A DNA stretch of 64,000 nt from Mycobacterium sp. OTB74 (GTDB lineage: Bacteria; Actinomycetota; Actinomycetes; Mycobacteriales; Mycobacteriaceae), in contig NZ_JARXVD010000007.1 in assembly GCF_029892685.1 (NCBI RefSeq), forward strand, positions 62,001-126,000, given 5' to 3'. This document shows, in pieces, positions 37,088-47,786 of this stretch. Made by a program: the position numbers and the translations under genes. Numbering within the stretch: the first letter of the stretch is position 1; each line of letters begins with the position of its first letter. The notes beneath the pieces are model-generated. The model was not told where the DNA came from. It was given only the letters and a program-made list of their open reading frames with translations, and ran no database searches.

Positions 37088-38449
37088 GTGTCACTGGTCA
37101 GCGGAGTTGTACCGATCGCCCTGGAAGTGTTGGCGATCACAGCTTTACTACTGGGCATCGGACCTCGAAGCCGACCCTGGCTGCTGCGAGCGGTCACCAT
37201 CGCACTGCTCACCGGTGTGCTGCTCGCAATACTCACCCGGACATTCGTCAAGTACCAGGGCTGGGCCTCGAGAGCCGCCTCGCTGCCCAGCGTGCTGTGG
37301 GTGGTGATCACCGGATTCGCGGCCGCCATGGCGGTTTTGGCGTGGCGCGGCGGTCGCTGGTGGCGCCGAATCGTGTCCGTACTGGCTGTCGTGCTTGCGG
37401 TGCTGTGCGGATTTGTGGAGTTGAACATCGCCACCGGCTACTTCCCGACGGTGCAGTCCGCCTGGCAGCGGATAACAGGATCCGGGCCTGCGCAATGGAT
37501 CGACGAAACCGCGTTGGCGGCGATGCGCCACGCTGGTGAGCAGCCCACCCGCGGCACCATGGTGTGGGTGGACATCCCCAGGGACGCCTCAGGATTCGGC
37601 CACCGGCGCGAGCTGGTGTACCTGCCGCCCTCCTGGTTCCGCTCTGATCCCCCGCCGACACTGCCGGCCGTCATGGCCATCGGTGCTGAATTCAGCCATC
37701 CCTCCGACTGGCCGCAGTCCGGTGGGGCCCTCAAGACCCTCGATGAGTTCGCGGCCTTTCACCACGGCAACACGCCCGTAGTGGTCTTCCCTGACTCGAC
37801 CGGGACATTCAACAACGACACCGAGTGCGTCAACGGGCCGCGCGGCAACGCGGCGGATCACCTGACCAAAGATGTTCGGTCCTATCTGATCTCGCATTTC
37901 GGCGTCAGCCCGGACCGCGCCAAATGGGGACTGGTCGGGTGGTCATCAGGCGGCACCTGCGCGCTGGTGCTGGCGATGAGGAACCCGGAACTGTTCAGCG
38001 CGTTCGTCGCCTTGGATGGACAACTCGGACCGAACACCGGCACCAAAACGCAGACCATCGCGAGGTTGTTCGGCGGGGATGCCGATGCGTGGGCGGCGTT
38101 TGACCCAAAGACGGTGATCGAGAAGACGGGCCGATACCCCGACATAGCGGCCTGGTTGGGAGTGGCGGAGAAGACGCCGACGGTGCACCGTCGGGCCAGC
38201 GACACGCCTGTAGACCCGCAAGCCCTGGCCGGTTGGGATCAGTACTCGGAAGCGCATGCGGCCAACGCCAACCGGCTGTGCCTGTTGTTGAGCGCCCACA
38301 ATATGGAATGTTCTGTGGTCAGCTACCCCGGCTCTCACACATTCGCCGCGGCCGGCGCCGGATTCGAGGCCGCCCTACCCTGGCTGGCCGGCAAGCTGGG
38401 CACCCCAGGGACCAAGCCACTCCCCCTGCCGGGGACTACCACCAACTAG
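37088..38449 (+). CDS. Membrane-anchored esterase (alpha/beta-hydrolase, Ag85/esterase D-like)
   Basis: About 453 residues. Four N-terminal membrane helices (residues about 1-125) precede an extracytoplasmic esterase domain. GWSSGGTCAL holds the nucleophile Ser (codon 37943-37945), and SYPGSHTF near the C-terminus supplies the His. This arrangement resembles mycobacterial antigen 85-like and FrsA/esterase-family proteins. GTG at 37088 is preferred because AGGAG lies 5 bases before it; GTG 37082 is also possible. It converges with the polysaccharide operon, leaving 12 bp between stops. Confidence 0.8.
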   Translation: MSLVSGVVPIALEVLAITALLLGIGPRSRPWLLRAVTIALLTGVLLAILTRTFVKYQGWASRAASLPSVLWVVITGFAAAMAVLAWRGGRWWRRIVSVLAVVLAVLCGFVELNIATGYFPTVQSAWQRITGSGPAQWIDETALAAMRHAGEQPTRGTMVWVDIPRDASGFGHRRELVYLPPSWFRSDPPPTLPAVMAIGAEFSHPSDWPQSGGALKTLDEFAAFHHGNTPVVVFPDSTGTFNNDTECVNGPRGNAADHLTKDVRSYLISHFGVSPDRAKWGLVGWSSGGTCALVLAMRNPELFSAFVALDGQLGPNTGTKTQTIARLFGGDADAWAAFDPKTVIEKTGRYPDIAAWLGVAEKTPTVHRRASDTPVDPQALAGWDQYSEAHAANANRLCLLLSAHNMECSVVSYPGSHTFAAAGAGFEAALPWLAGKLGTPGTKPLPLPGTTTN

Positions 38450-38461
38450 CGCCGCGACCGA

Positions 38462-40147
38462 CTAGCGCCGACCACCGACAGGTTCGTTGACCCGGTACAG
38501 TCGCCAGTCCGGTTGGCCATCACCGTCATTGGGAATCTCTAGGGCCAGTGTCGCCACATCGGCCCCCGTGTCATACAACGTCGGGTAGCGCACGTTGAGC
38601 GCATCTGCCGTGCCGCGTCCGACCCGCGGCACGGCAAGTAAGTACTTGATGCCGTAGGCCGACGGATCGTTGAGGAGCTGAGTAAAATCTGGGTCCGACG
38701 GGATCACGAACATCCTTGGCCGCTTTGACGCCGCCAATATGCCGAACCCGTACACGGTATCGGTGATGACCGAGCTGTCCGGAAGGTTGAGTTTCTCCAG
38801 AAACGAAGCGATCTCACGCTCAGTGGCGAATGTCCGCACGATACGCCGTTCCCGCGCGCTGCGCTCACTGACATCGTCAGGTCGGGGAAAGACGACAGCC
38901 CGCAACGCGAACTCCTGCGGCGCATACTCCGGTTGCCCCATGCCCCACATCGCAACCGGCAGGGTGACCGCGAAAGCCACTGCGACAGCGGCGTATTGAG
39001 CCCACCCCCTGGTGGGGATCACAGGAGCGATCGGTGGTGCGTACCTGCCGCGGCGTTTCGGAGAAACCAGTACACCATCCGGGACAGCCAGCAGAGCCAG
39101 ACATGCGGCGAGCGGTATCACCGTGATGTAGAAACGCAGGAACCCAAAGGTGGAGCCCGTCGCATAGTTGTAGGCCTGAAATGCCAGCACCACACCGAAC
39201 AGCGCCAACGGCACCACCAGCATCTGCCAGTTCGGACGGCCCCACCGCCGCACGATCGCCCACAGCGCTATCGGAACCAGCGTCGGCGCCAGCACCAGCA
39301 TGCACATCATGGAAAAATGCACGCCGCCAAGGAAAGTTGGTGCGGTCTGCCCGGACTGCGCCAGGATCGCGGTATTCCCGTACTGCGAGGTGAACTGTGC
39401 GAACGCTTCGCCGGTGATCAGCCACCCTGCCACGGCCCATCCGATGAAAGCCAGCACGCCCGGGCCACTGACGGTCAGCGTGTCGAGCACCGCGCGCCGC
39501 AGTCGTGGCGCCGGCCGGGCACGCAGATAGGTCGTGACACCCACCAGCAGACCGGACACACCCACGGACGCCAGGGCGTCATAGCGGGTCAGATATGCCA
39601 GCCCCATCGCAATACCGCCTGCGGTGACCAGGTGGTGCACATCGTCGTCGGCCGTCCACATGACGAGCCGGCGCACCGCCCATGTCATGAAGAAGACGAA
39701 CGGCGCTTCACTCATGCCGTTGGACCCGTAGAAGATGATCATCGGGTTGAGTGCGAACAATGTTGTGATGGTCAGTGAGTAGGCGCGCGGCAGCCCGCGG
39801 TCGTTGCCCATGGTGAACAGCTGAACGGCAGCGCCCGCCATGAACAAACCGGACATCAATGTGCCCGCAAATGCCCGCTCGGACAGCACCGAGAAATAGG
39901 GACTGAGCAGAATCTCCGGTATCTGCAACATCGCAGTGACCGGCGTGAAGATAAAACCGATCGCGGCCAGGTGGGGGTCCCGACTGAACAGCACCGATTG
40001 CGTTGCGGCTATCCGAGACAGGGTGTCACCCATCAAGAAACCGTGACGCACCTGCAACCAATAACCGACGCCGATGTACAACGCCGCGCCCGTACCGAAG
40101 ATGACCCACTTGATGGCGCGGTCCGACAGCCGACCAGGAGCCGTCAT
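38462..40147 (-). CDS. Polytopic GT-C-like glycosyltransferase of the polysaccharide operon
   Basis: 561 residues with about ten to twelve membrane helices and a C-terminal soluble domain from about residue 410. An early acidic motif FLMGDTLSRIA in the first external loop, and FYGSNGMSEAPFVFF in the next, are typical of GT-C enzymes that use polyprenyl-phosphate sugars (PMT/ArnT class). It is the last gene of the operon and overlaps the GT2 gene by 4 bp. It probably decorates or primes the polymer; no specific substrate can be named. Confidence 0.65.
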   Translation of the reverse strand: MTAPGRLSDRAIKWVIFGTGAALYIGVGYWLQVRHGFLMGDTLSRIAATQSVLFSRDPHLAAIGFIFTPVTAMLQIPEILLSPYFSVLSERAFAGTLMSGLFMAGAAVQLFTMGNDRGLPRAYSLTITTLFALNPMIIFYGSNGMSEAPFVFFMTWAVRRLVMWTADDDVHHLVTAGGIAMGLAYLTRYDALASVGVSGLLVGVTTYLRARPAPRLRRAVLDTLTVSGPGVLAFIGWAVAGWLITGEAFAQFTSQYGNTAILAQSGQTAPTFLGGVHFSMMCMLVLAPTLVPIALWAIVRRWGRPNWQMLVVPLALFGVVLAFQAYNYATGSTFGFLRFYITVIPLAACLALLAVPDGVLVSPKRRGRYAPPIAPVIPTRGWAQYAAVAVAFAVTLPVAMWGMGQPEYAPQEFALRAVVFPRPDDVSERSARERRIVRTFATEREIASFLEKLNLPDSSVITDTVYGFGILAASKRPRMFVIPSDPDFTQLLNDPSAYGIKYLLAVPRVGRGTADALNVRYPTLYDTGADVATLALEIPNDGDGQPDWRLYRVNEPVGGRR

Positions 40148-41622
40148 ATCACACCGACCGACGCCTCAGCGGATTCCTGCTCCGAAGGTTCGGTGAGGCC
40201 GTGAAAGGTCTTTTCCCAGTATGACGGTTGCCGGATCAGCTGATAACAGCCCTTGGCCGCGGCGATGCTCATCATCACCCAGAACAGTGGCACGCTCAGA
40301 CCGGCCAGCAAGAGGTCGGAACGATCATCCTCGCGGAGCGCGATCATGTTCATGTACATCACGGTCGCGTTGCCGATGATCATCGCGATCAACGCCGGAA
40401 AGTAGATATACCAAGGGAATACCGCACCCACCACCGCGGGCTGCCCGAGAAACCACAGCACGGTGATGAGCCAGAACAACAGGTTGAGCACCGAGATGAC
40501 CGGGGTCCCGGCGAGGACAAGGTTGAACCGCAGAAAACTGCGAAAACCGATGGTGCGGTACAACTTCAGCGGTTGCCGGATATGGACAAGCCAGGTCTGC
40601 AGGTATCCCTTGTACCAACGGGAACGCTGCCGGATCCAGTTGATCACGTCACTGTTGGCCTCTTCGAGGGTGTACGAATCGATGACCGCGGTGTGATATC
40701 CGTTGGCGGCGATCCGCAGGCCCAGATCAGCATCTTCGGTGACGTTAAAGGGATCCCACGCGCCGATGCGTCTCAGGACATCGCGGCGCAGATGATTCGA
40801 CGTGCCGCCCAACGGAATCGGTGACGTGCTGACCATCATGCCCGGCAGCAGGAATCCGAACCACAGCGCGTACTCGGCGGTGAACCAGGCGGTCAAGAGG
40901 TTCTGATGTCCGTTGTGATAGACGAGTTTGGCTTGCACACATGCGACATCGTCCGGCAGCTGCCGAAATCCGGCCACCACCCGGCGCAGCTGCAACGGCT
41001 CCGGAAGGTCCTCCGCATCGAAGATTGTGACGATCTCACCGGTCGCGAAGTGCAGGCCGTAATTGCACGCCTTGGGTTTGGTACGCGGGTTCGCCGGCGG
41101 CACAAGCACAATGGTGACCTTGTCCGACACGCCGCAGGCGTTCGCCGCGTCGATGGTCACCTGGTCGTCGGCTTCCAGCAGCAGCAGCACCTGCAACCGG
41201 TCCGCCGGATACTCCAGCGCGTCCATCGCAGCGATGAGGTTGCCTACCACTTCTGGCTCGTTGTAGGCCGGTACCAGGATCGTGTACAGCGGCAGGTCCT
41301 CGTCGGGAACGGCGCGGGCCGCCTCGTCGGAGATGCCGATGGGACGGGTTGCCAAGCCTTGGCGGAAGATCAACACGCGGTCACCCAACGTCAGCAGGTA
41401 GCCGAAGGTACACAAACCGATCAGCGTCGCAGCGGTCGCTATCGGTCGCCACACCCCGCAGACGATGACAATCGCCAACAGGCCCCACAGCACCGGCTTC
41501 TGCCAGCCCAGGATCGGGGTAGACGCGGAGTTAATGGGATCGTCATCGCGCAGACCGTTGATCGCGCGATGCAAGGCGAATCGGCGGTCATCCGCGCTGT
41601 CCAGATCAAGGGTGTCTGTCAT
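40144..41622 (-). CDS. Processive family-2 glycosyltransferase, BcsA/cellulose-synthase-like
   Basis: 492 residues. Two N-terminal helices precede a cytosolic GT-A domain with the full D,D,D,QxxRW set: Asp152 (LLLEADD), Asp202 (FDAED), TED at 295-297 and QRSRW at 332-336. Three or four C-terminal helices follow, then a tail containing SYWEKTFHGL. This is the layout of inverting beta-glycan synthases that extrude the polymer. No PilZ (c-di-GMP) domain is present. Coupling by 4-bp overlaps to a BcsB-like gene two genes upstream supports a synthase complex. Confidence 0.85.
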   Translation of the reverse strand: MTDTLDLDSADDRRFALHRAINGLRDDDPINSASTPILGWQKPVLWGLLAIVIVCGVWRPIATAATLIGLCTFGYLLTLGDRVLIFRQGLATRPIGISDEAARAVPDEDLPLYTILVPAYNEPEVVGNLIAAMDALEYPADRLQVLLLLEADDQVTIDAANACGVSDKVTIVLVPPANPRTKPKACNYGLHFATGEIVTIFDAEDLPEPLQLRRVVAGFRQLPDDVACVQAKLVYHNGHQNLLTAWFTAEYALWFGFLLPGMMVSTSPIPLGGTSNHLRRDVLRRIGAWDPFNVTEDADLGLRIAANGYHTAVIDSYTLEEANSDVINWIRQRSRWYKGYLQTWLVHIRQPLKLYRTIGFRSFLRFNLVLAGTPVISVLNLLFWLITVLWFLGQPAVVGAVFPWYIYFPALIAMIIGNATVMYMNMIALREDDRSDLLLAGLSVPLFWVMMSIAAAKGCYQLIRQPSYWEKTFHGLTEPSEQESAEASVGVI

Positions 41623-43151
41623 GAGTGCGCCGCCGCACCGTGCTCGAACTGCGCGGCCACCAGCTGGCGGCCGAACTCGGTCAACAACTCAGCGTCCTTG
41701 AATGTCGGGCGGTTTTGCTCCGTGACTGCGTTACCGCGGAACAGCACGGTGAACAGGTCTCGCAACGTCGACACCAGGCCCGACCGCGGGTCCGGGAAGG
41801 GAGCGTCGTTCTCGTGATTGTCCACCGCGAAAACACCCACGATCTGGTCCTGCTCATCGTCCCCCCAGGCGAATCGCAACACATCCCAGGTGACCAGCAG
41901 CCGGTCATCGATCACCGACAGGATGCGCCCATGCACACCGTGCCCCAGATCTACGGGCTGAGACCGGCTCAACCGGGCGCCGGTGGTGTCGTAGAGCACC
42001 CGGCCCGTATAGGCATCGAAAGAGTAGGGCAGTGAACTGACGATGCTGTCCACCATCAGGGTCCGCGGCCTGGCGAACTTGTCGAACCGTGCGTCTCCCG
42101 ACAGTGCGGTCATCCGCTGACGCACCAGGACGGCATCTTCGCCGTAGTACCGGCGGACGTCATCGACGTTGGTCTCCACCTTGGTCACAGCCCAGCCCGA
42201 CGGTACGACCAACGCCAATCCCGGGACCAGATCGTAAGGCGCACTGCGACTGATGACGAGTGCGGACTGCTGCTTGGGCAGCGGGATGAAGGCCAGCACC
42301 ACCGCTACGGCGACCACAAGCGGCACGGCGGCCCAGACCTGTTTGGCGGCAAGCGGTTCCACTTTCCGGTCGAGGACACGCAGCGGCTTTCCCCGACGCA
42401 GCCGGAAGAACGCGACGCCACCCACCAGGACGATCGGCGCCAGCGAGGGCACCAGCTGATAGGCCAACAGGGGCGCCCCCGGCACCAAATAATGCATGAG
42501 CAACAGCACCATCAGACCCAAGGCGAACGCGGCAACCGCCCCTACGAACGCCCGACGATGAGTACCGCCCACTGCAACGGCAGTCGCCGGTGCGGCGATG
42601 AACAGCGAGGCCACGGCGGCGGCCAAGGTGCCACCGCCCAGCACGATCACCATCACCTGGTACGGCAACGAGAACACCATTGACGTCAACAGCCAGACCC
42701 AGCCGAACCGCGCCACCGGTCGCACTCCGAACAACACGATGGCGGAACTCAACACGAAAATCCACATCGCGAACAGGTCCAGTCGCAGCAGATGGAAGTA
42801 CTCCGCGTAACGACGCAGCAGCACCCCCTGGAACATCAGTGCCAGAACCAGGCCCATGGTCCCGACAATGATGTCGGTCTGCCTATCGTGGATCGGCAGT
42901 TCGGTGCGCCGACGAATAGCGACACCCACCGCCGCCAGCAGGGCTGCAAACGGAATCACCCACACATAACCAACCAGGCCACCCTCCCGGGTGGTCACAA
43001 CCAAGTTGGACAGGCTCGCCCGGAACGCCACTACGGTCAGCACTGCGATGAGTATCCATCGCAGAATCAGCCGGATCGTGGGATTTAGACCGTAATACCA
43101 CGAGACCAGGGCTTCCCACGAGTTGCGCCTGGTGTCGGTGGCAATGCTCAT
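41619..43151 (-). CDS. Polytopic membrane protein of the polysaccharide operon, unknown family
   Basis: 510 residues. About eight to nine membrane helices fill residues 25-300, followed by a soluble domain of some 200 residues. The helical part faintly recalls exosortase-type membrane proteins, but there is no Cys in the entire sequence, so exosortase catalysis is excluded. It overlaps its neighbours by 4 bp on both sides and is therefore an obligate member of the operon. Possible roles are acyltransfer, polymer export or a scaffold; none is demonstrated by the sequence. Confidence 0.6.
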   Translation of the reverse strand: MSIATDTRRNSWEALVSWYYGLNPTIRLILRWILIAVLTVVAFRASLSNLVVTTREGGLVGYVWVIPFAALLAAVGVAIRRRTELPIHDRQTDIIVGTMGLVLALMFQGVLLRRYAEYFHLLRLDLFAMWIFVLSSAIVLFGVRPVARFGWVWLLTSMVFSLPYQVMVIVLGGGTLAAAVASLFIAAPATAVAVGGTHRRAFVGAVAAFALGLMVLLLMHYLVPGAPLLAYQLVPSLAPIVLVGGVAFFRLRRGKPLRVLDRKVEPLAAKQVWAAVPLVVAVAVVLAFIPLPKQQSALVISRSAPYDLVPGLALVVPSGWAVTKVETNVDDVRRYYGEDAVLVRQRMTALSGDARFDKFARPRTLMVDSIVSSLPYSFDAYTGRVLYDTTGARLSRSQPVDLGHGVHGRILSVIDDRLLVTWDVLRFAWGDDEQDQIVGVFAVDNHENDAPFPDPRSGLVSTLRDLFTVLFRGNAVTEQNRPTFKDAELLTEFGRQLVAAQFEHGAAAHS

Positions 43152-45073
43152 TGACTTCCCCGGGAACGCCTGCCGCGCAACGCAATCAGGCCACCGGCGA
43201 GCACAGCCAGGACCAGGCCACCGATCGTCCAGTACAGCGCGGACCGGTCAGCGGGCTGCGGAGCCTCGGGCGCGGCCACATCGGTCGTGACCATGACAGG
43301 TGCACGGCCCGGAAACGCGAGCACGGCGCTCGAAGTGAGACCGGACCAGTGCGCAATATCGGCATCGAGCCAACCAATCAGACGATCCAACTCCTGCGGT
43401 GCATTGTTCGACGTGGCGATCAAGACCGTCCGCCCACCGACATACGTCGTCTGCAGGGACCCGAACGGCTGCGCGGGGTCCAGCGTGACCGTGCCGGACT
43501 GGCCGACACCGTTGGCAGTCTGCACCGTGATGGTGCCCTTGTCGCCCGCCGTAACGGGCAGGGCGATGCTGCCGTTGTTCCAGCCGTTGGCACTGATCAA
43601 GAGCGCGGGATTCGGCGACGCCACCGCATCCTGCAGAGAAGTCACCGCGGTGTCGAACGGACGCGAGCTCAGCCGCTGCAGCCCGGACAGGATCAGCACC
43701 GCCCGCCTCAGGTTGTCGAAGCCGTCCTCCAGGCCCACCTCCATCCGCGGCATGAGCGCCTGTGGCAACGCCTGGAATCCACCTGGCACAGGCGGTTTGG
43801 CCAGGCTGGTCTGCACGGCGGACTCGCCGTCGATGGTGAGGGTGATCGGCTGGAATTCACCGCAGCGGCCGGTATTACCGGCGGCGTTCACAGATACGTC
43901 CAGACTTGTGTAGCGCTGCAGCAGACGGTCCGGCACGTCGACCCAGGTATCGATGCGCCCGGTGGCGTCAGTCGTCCAGCGCGACAAGGTCTCACCACCG
44001 ACCTTGACCAGAACCTGACCGGAAATACTCGCCGGCAACGGTGTGTACGAGCCCTGCAGATGTACCCGCAAGCCACGCACCGAACGACCCAATCTGGACT
44101 GATCCAACGGAATGGTCACTTGTGGATTGACCAGTGCGGTGGCATTGACCCCCGGCTGCCCGAGTTTGCGAATGGTGGTCAGGTCAGGCGGAAGCTGCGG
44201 TGTGCTGGACAACGGACCCGCAACGGCTTTAGAACTCACCGCCAACTTCGAGATGTCGCTGGACACCAACCGAGCCTGATTGGTGAGCTCTCCGCCCTCA
44301 CCCGAAACCAGAAGTGCCGGAACAGTATTCGGCCCCTGCAGCGAAAGGCCTGGGCCGGGACGCTCGCGCACGATGATCTGGCGTTCCAGCGGCTGCGGGG
44401 GCGCCACGCTGTCCCCGGCGAGCGGGACAACATCGATGGCCGGCCGTTGTTGGCCGTACCGCGCGATCGTCGCCGTGGCCAGGCGGATCGCGGCATCCGA
44501 TTCTGATCTCGAGGGTTTGCCCGGGACGAAAACCGTCAGCTTGCTCAGCACCGGGGGAAGGAAGTCGGCGATCGTCGCCGGCGGCAGTTCCTGACCGGTG
44601 AAGCGCACCGATGTGGCGACCAACCGCAGGGGGTTGGTCGGGTCGAAGGCGCAGTAGCCCTCGGGCGGAACCAGGTAGCTGCGCAGCAGCACTGTCAGTG
44701 AATTGTCGACAATTCGCGCTCCCACCAAGGGAATCACGATCGGAGCTTGGTCGGTCAACGGCAGCGGAGTACGGGATACCGCGCGGTCATCCTGAACGAC
44801 CTCGAGTATCCCGCCGTGCATATTGACCGGCATTTGGATGGTCGCGGTCAGCTCGGCTGGTACCAAGCCCGGGGGCACGGGAAAGGTCAGCGTCTGGCTG
44901 CCCGCGATGCCGTACAAAGCGATGGGCGCACCGGCGCCCAACGTCATCAAACTCAGCGTGGGTGCGCTGACCAGCGACGGATCATTGTCTGGAGCCGCTA
45001 TGGCATTGCCGGGCAATGCGATTGTGACGGCCAACGCCGTCGCGGCCAATACCGACATTATGCGCGGCGTCAC
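43148..45073 (-). CDS. BcsB-like periplasmic subunit of a polysaccharide synthase
   Basis: 641 residues from GTG. An N-terminal signal peptide ends near AIAA. A long extracytoplasmic region follows with paired carbohydrate-binding-like and ferredoxin-like modules (for example YCAFDPTNPLRL and VFVPGKPSRSESDAAIRLAT), and a single C-terminal membrane helix (TIGGLVLAVLAGGLIALRG) anchors it. This is the architecture of cellulose synthase subunit B, which guides the glucan through the periplasm. It is first in a four-gene operon with the GT2 enzyme. Similarity is by architecture and short motifs. Confidence 0.75.
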   Translation of the reverse strand: MTPRIMSVLAATALAVTIALPGNAIAAPDNDPSLVSAPTLSLMTLGAGAPIALYGIAGSQTLTFPVPPGLVPAELTATIQMPVNMHGGILEVVQDDRAVSRTPLPLTDQAPIVIPLVGARIVDNSLTVLLRSYLVPPEGYCAFDPTNPLRLVATSVRFTGQELPPATIADFLPPVLSKLTVFVPGKPSRSESDAAIRLATATIARYGQQRPAIDVVPLAGDSVAPPQPLERQIIVRERPGPGLSLQGPNTVPALLVSGEGGELTNQARLVSSDISKLAVSSKAVAGPLSSTPQLPPDLTTIRKLGQPGVNATALVNPQVTIPLDQSRLGRSVRGLRVHLQGSYTPLPASISGQVLVKVGGETLSRWTTDATGRIDTWVDVPDRLLQRYTSLDVSVNAAGNTGRCGEFQPITLTIDGESAVQTSLAKPPVPGGFQALPQALMPRMEVGLEDGFDNLRRAVLILSGLQRLSSRPFDTAVTSLQDAVASPNPALLISANGWNNGSIALPVTAGDKGTITVQTANGVGQSGTVTLDPAQPFGSLQTTYVGGRTVLIATSNNAPQELDRLIGWLDADIAHWSGLTSSAVLAFPGRAPVMVTTDVAAPEAPQPADRSALYWTIGGLVLAVLAGGLIALRGRRSRGSQ

Positions 45074-45192
45074 GATTTGCCAGCCTAAGCGGCGTGCTTG
45101 GACCGCGCCCGCGTTCCTCCGAAATCGTTATCGGCACACGATTAACCAGCGATGTTCACTCCGACAGGTTGAGTAATCGCGTGGTAAATGCA

Positions 45193-45225
45193 GAAACACC
45201 CGGAACAAGATGTTCCGGGTGTTTC
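45193..45225 (-). terminator. Hairpin terminator after rpsQ (end of the S10 operon)
   Basis: Arms GAAACACCCGGAACA and TGTTCCGGGTGTTTC pair perfectly over 15 bp around a 3-nt AGA loop, 16 bp after the rpsQ stop. The U-rich 3' side of the stem supplies the weak tract on the minus strand. It separates the S10 operon from the polysaccharide operon. Confidence 0.85.
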
Positions 45226-45241
45226 GACGATGCGCGAAGGC

Positions 45242-45538
45242 TTACTTGGCCTTCTCCAACACCTCAATCAGACGCCACCGCTTGGTGGCTGAGGTCGGAC
45301 GGGTCTCCATCAGCGAGACGCGGTCGCCGATACCGGCCGACTCGTTCTCGTCGTGTGCCTTGACCTTCTTGGTGGTCCGGATGATCTTCCCGTACAGCGG
45401 GTGCATCTTGCGATCTTCCAGCTCGACCACGATGGTCTTCTGCATCTTGTCCGACACCACGTAACCGATGACGGTCTTGCGGCTGCCACGCGGCTTCTCG
45501 GTGCGCGGGGTGTGCTTGGGTCCCTTAGTTTCTGCCAT
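45242..45538 (-). CDS. rpsQ: 30S ribosomal protein S17
   Basis: 98 residues from the ATG at 45538 with AAGGATTGATC before it; a TTG two codons upstream is less likely. An extended N-terminus ([17 protein letters not shown]) precedes the core [20 protein letters not shown] and the [19 protein letters not shown] motif. It is the last gene of the S10 operon, 2 bp after rpmC, followed by a terminator. Confidence 0.96.
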   Translation of the reverse strand: MAETKGPKHTPRTEKPRGSRKTVIGYVVSDKMQKTIVVELEDRKMHPLYGKIIRTTKKVKAHDENESAGIGDRVSLMETRPTSATKRWRLIEVLEKAK

Positions 45539-45540
45539 GA

Positions 45541-45771
45541 TCAATCCTTACCAACCGGCCCGGACGCCAGGCCCAACTCACGTTCACGCAGGATGGTGTA
45601 CACCCGCGCGATCTCCTGACGCACGGTACGCAGCCGGCGATTGTTTGCCAGCTGACCGGTGGCCATCTGGAAGCGAAGGTTGAACAGCTCTTCCTTCGAC
45701 TCGCGCAGACGGGTGGTCAGCTCTTCCTCGGTCAGCTCACGCAGCTCGCCGGGCGAAGTTCCAACTGCCAT
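45541..45771 (-). CDS. rpmC: 50S ribosomal protein L29
   Basis: 76 residues from ATG at 45771, overlapping the rplP stop by one base (TGATG). Contains [20 protein letters not shown] and [16 protein letters not shown], the L29 two-helix signature. L29 lies at the peptide exit and helps dock trigger factor and SRP. Confidence 0.96.
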   Translation of the reverse strand: MAVGTSPGELRELTEEELTTRLRESKEELFNLRFQMATGQLANNRRLRTVRQEIARVYTILRERELGLASGPVGKD

Positions 45772-46187
45772 CAGAACTGCTCCTCTCGGGTCACGATGCG
45801 TGCCTTGATCGGCAGCTTGTGGATGGCACGGGTGAGCGCCTCGCGGGCGATCTTCTCGTCGGGGTAGCTGAGCTCGAAGAGCACGCGGCCCGGCTTGACG
45901 TTGGCAACCCACCACTCCGGCGAACCCTTACCCGAACCCATGCGGGTTTCGGCAGGCTTCTTGGTCAGCGGGCGGTCCGGGAAGATGTTGATCCACACCT
46001 TGCCGCCACGCTTGATGTGCCGGTTGATGGCGATACGAGCGGACTCGATCTGCCGGTTGGTGATGTAGGCATGGCCCAGTGCCTGGATGCCGTAGTCACC
46101 GAAGCTGACCGAGGTGCCGCCACTGGCGATACCGCGCTGCTCTGGGTGGTGCTGCTTGCGGTGCTTGACCTTGCGGGGAATCAGCAT
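45771..46187 (-). CDS. rplP: 50S ribosomal protein L16
   Basis: 138 residues starting [19 protein letters not shown]; the L16 signature [19 protein letters not shown] is near the C-terminus. It organises the A-site region of 23S rRNA. Two bp separate it from rpsC. Confidence 0.97.
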   Translation of the reverse strand: MLIPRKVKHRKQHHPEQRGIASGGTSVSFGDYGIQALGHAYITNRQIESARIAINRHIKRGGKVWINIFPDRPLTKKPAETRMGSGKGSPEWWVANVKPGRVLFELSYPDEKIAREALTRAIHKLPIKARIVTREEQF

Positions 46188-46189
46188 GC

Positions 46190-47486
<1,297 letters not shown>

Positions 47487-47487
<1 letters not shown>

Positions 47488-47768
47488 TAGCGGCGCTTGC
47501 TCTTCCGGTCGTCCTTGATGTGACCCTTGAAGGTCCGCGTCGGGGCGAACTCGCCGAGCTTGTGCCCGACCATCGCCTCACTGACGAACACCGGCACGTG
47601 CTTGCGACCGTCGTGGACGGCGAAGGTGTGACCGATGAAGTCGGGGATGATGGTGGACCGACGGGACCAGGTCTTGATGACCTGCTTGGTGTTCTTCTCG
47701 TTCTGCGCGTCGACCTTCTTCAACAGATGGTCGTCGACGAACGGACCCTTTTTGAGGCTACGAGGCAT
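47487..47768 (-). CDS. rpsS: 30S ribosomal protein S19
   Basis: 93 residues beginning [20 protein letters not shown] and containing the S19 signature [18 protein letters not shown]. It contacts the A-site finger and S13 in the small-subunit head. It follows rplB by 18 bp. Confidence 0.97.
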
Positions 47769-47786
47769 CGTCTATTCCTTTCCGGC

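Noticed and set aside
41619..43151. Exosortase assignment for the 510-residue membrane protein.
   Set aside because: No Cys anywhere in the protein, so the catalytic triad is absent; similarity is limited to helix spacing.
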